Notes under the pieces: model-generated | Database searches by the model: none | What the model was told of the DNA's origin: nothing | The model's input: the letters and a program-made list of their open reading frames with translations, nothing else | Translations under genes and position numbers: made by a program | Assembly: GCF_003590875.1 (NCBI RefSeq) | Contig: NZ_QYUN01000001.1 | Coordinates: forward strand, 1 to 7,986 | DNA length: 7,986 nucleotides | Source: Noviherbaspirillum cavernae | GTDB taxonomy: Bacteria; Pseudomonadota; Gammaproteobacteria; Burkholderiales; Burkholderiaceae_D | Direction of reading: 5' to 3' | In this document: positions 6,618-7,986 of the stretch, in pieces | Layout of the letters: every line of letters begins with the position of its first letter | Numbering within the stretch: the stretch's first letter is position 1

Positions 6618-7986
6618 TCACTCGAATAGCGAGGAAAGTTGCCCCAAGCTCTCGGTCAAACCCGCTTGTTCGGAGATATCTTGTTGCAGGAACGACTCGA
6701 TCTTTGTGTATTGGCAATTGCTTCGTCCAATACCGGATCGGATCCGGCGCTGTACGCGCCGACGCTGATCAGGTCGCGGCTGCGCTGATAGCTGGCAGTG
6801 AGCTCTTCAGGTGACGCGACAGTTTCTGGTGTTCCGCTGTGGTGATGCTGTGCATGGCGCGGCTGATCGATTGCTCGATGTCGATTGCGGGGTAATGTCC
6901 CGCTTCCGCCAGTTGGCGGTTCAGCACGATATGGCCGTCGAGAATCGCGCGCGCGGCATCCGCGATCGGATCCTGCTGGTCGTCGCCTTCGGTCAGCACG
7001 GTGTAAAACGCGGTGATCGAACCACCGCCTTCCTTGCCGTTGCCGGCGCGCTCGACCAATGCAGGCAGCTTGGCGAAGACCGAAGGCGGGTAGCCCTTGG
7101 TCGCCGGCGGCTCGCCGATCGCCAAGGCGATTTCGCGTTGCGCCATCGCGTAGCGTGTCAGCGAATCCATGATCACAGCACGTTCTTGCCCTCGTCGCGG
7201 AAGTGCTCGGCGATCGCGGTGGCGTACGCCGTGCCCTGCAGGCGCATCAGCGGCGAGGTGTCGGCGGGAGCTGCGACCACGACCGAGCGGGCCAGTCCTT
7301 CGGGGCCGAGAATCTGTTCGATGAATTCCTTGACTTCGCGGCCCCGTTCGCCGATCAGCCCGACCACGATGACGTCGGCGCTGGTGTAGCGCGCCATCAT
7401 GCCGAGCAGCACGCTCTTGCCGACGCCGGAGCCGGCGAACAAGCCCATGCGCTGGCCGCGCCCGACCGTCAGCATGCTGTTGATGGCGCGCACCCCGACG
7501 TCGAGGATGTCCACGATCGGCGCGCGCGACAACGGGTTGGCTGCGCGCACGTTCAGCGGAGCGGAATGCGCTACATGCAGCGGGCCGAGATTGTCGAGCG
7601 GACGCCCGGCGGCATCGAGCACGCGTCCCAGCAGTTCGTCGCCGACCGGCAAGTGGCGGGCGCGGTCGCTCGGGCGGCGGCGCGGATGACTGACCGCGCC
7701 CGGGCGGGGCAGGGTTTGCGCAATTTCCATCGGGAACACCCGCGTGCCGGGCAGGACGCCCTCGACATCGCCTTGGGGCATCAAAAAGAGCCTGTCGTCG
7801 TTGAATCCGACGACTTCCGCTTCGATCTTTGCGCCATTTGACAGCGGGATGGTGCAGCCGCTGCCGACCGCAAGCTTCAGGCCGACGGCCTCCATGACGA
7901 GTCCGGTCACGCGCGTGATACGCCCAGACACCTGCATCGGCTCGGCAATTGCGAGCAGGGCGCTGCAATCGTGCAGATAGGTTTGC
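6618..7986 (-). CDS. fliI: FliI, flagellar type III export ATPase (start beyond window; three frameshifts)
   Basis: FliI is the hexameric cytoplasmic ATPase of the flagellar type III exporter, related to F1 beta. Reading enters at the window edge ([22 protein letters not shown]), so only a short N-terminal piece is missing; about 456 residues are visible if restored. Seen are the beta-barrel domain, the Walker A loop GSGVGKS (7413-7433), [10 protein letters not shown], the Walker B region ending [13 protein letters not shown], and the C-terminal [17 protein letters not shown]...LSSLFE before the TGA at 6620-6618. Three single-base losses break the frame: near 7175 (inside Walker B, creating a stop at 7175-7173), near 6795 (GG to G), and near 6711 (AAA to AA). 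All fit sequencing deletions. There is no second arm in the window to confirm this. A true pseudogene is less likely because every motif is intact. Confidence 0.88.

Overview
The window holds part of a lateral/polar-type flagellar export and motor gene cluster in the order fliI-fliJ-fliK-fliL-fliM, from a GC-rich betaproteobacterium. The gene order and the protein style (Ala/Gln-rich FliK, FliM starting MAENFLSQEEVDALLKGV) suggest Burkholderiales, perhaps Oxalobacteraceae such as Herbaspirillum-like genera. That placement is recognition from memory, not a search.

Layout: the cluster is present twice, head to head, as an almost perfect inverted duplication. The left arm (1 to about 3284, + strand) runs from inside fliJ through fliK and fliL into fliM. 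The right arm (about 3285 to 6501, - strand) is its reverse complement: fliM fragment, fliL, fliK, fliJ. Position x on the left pairs with 6501-x or 6502-x on the right. Beyond the paired part (6502-7986), the right arm continues into the start of fliJ and nearly all of fliI, which lacks only its first few codons at the window edge. No gene outside this one cluster is present.

The junction lies inside fliM. The left arm carries a run of 72 C (3162-3233), followed by a noisy version of the next fliM bases. The sequence then turns back on itself at about 3284, with essentially no spacer. The poly-C is on one arm only. Single-base indels differ between the arms and break fliJ, fliK and fliI in places where the other arm, or family knowledge, shows an open frame. 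I read the whole structure as a fold-back (template-plus-complement) sequencing, amplification or assembly artefact over an ordinary flagellar locus, not as a new biological system. A real inverted duplication cannot be excluded from sequence alone.

How the genes work together: FliI is the export ATPase. FliJ is its coiled-coil stalk and chaperone-escort protein. FliK is the secreted hook-length ruler that switches export specificity. FliL is a membrane protein of the basal body/stator region. FliM is the C-ring switch protein that binds CheY-P. fliI-fliJ-fliK are closely spaced and probably co-transcribed. A 288-base gap with a hairpin plus T-tract separates fliK from fliL-fliM, which probably begins the separate fliLMNOPQR unit.
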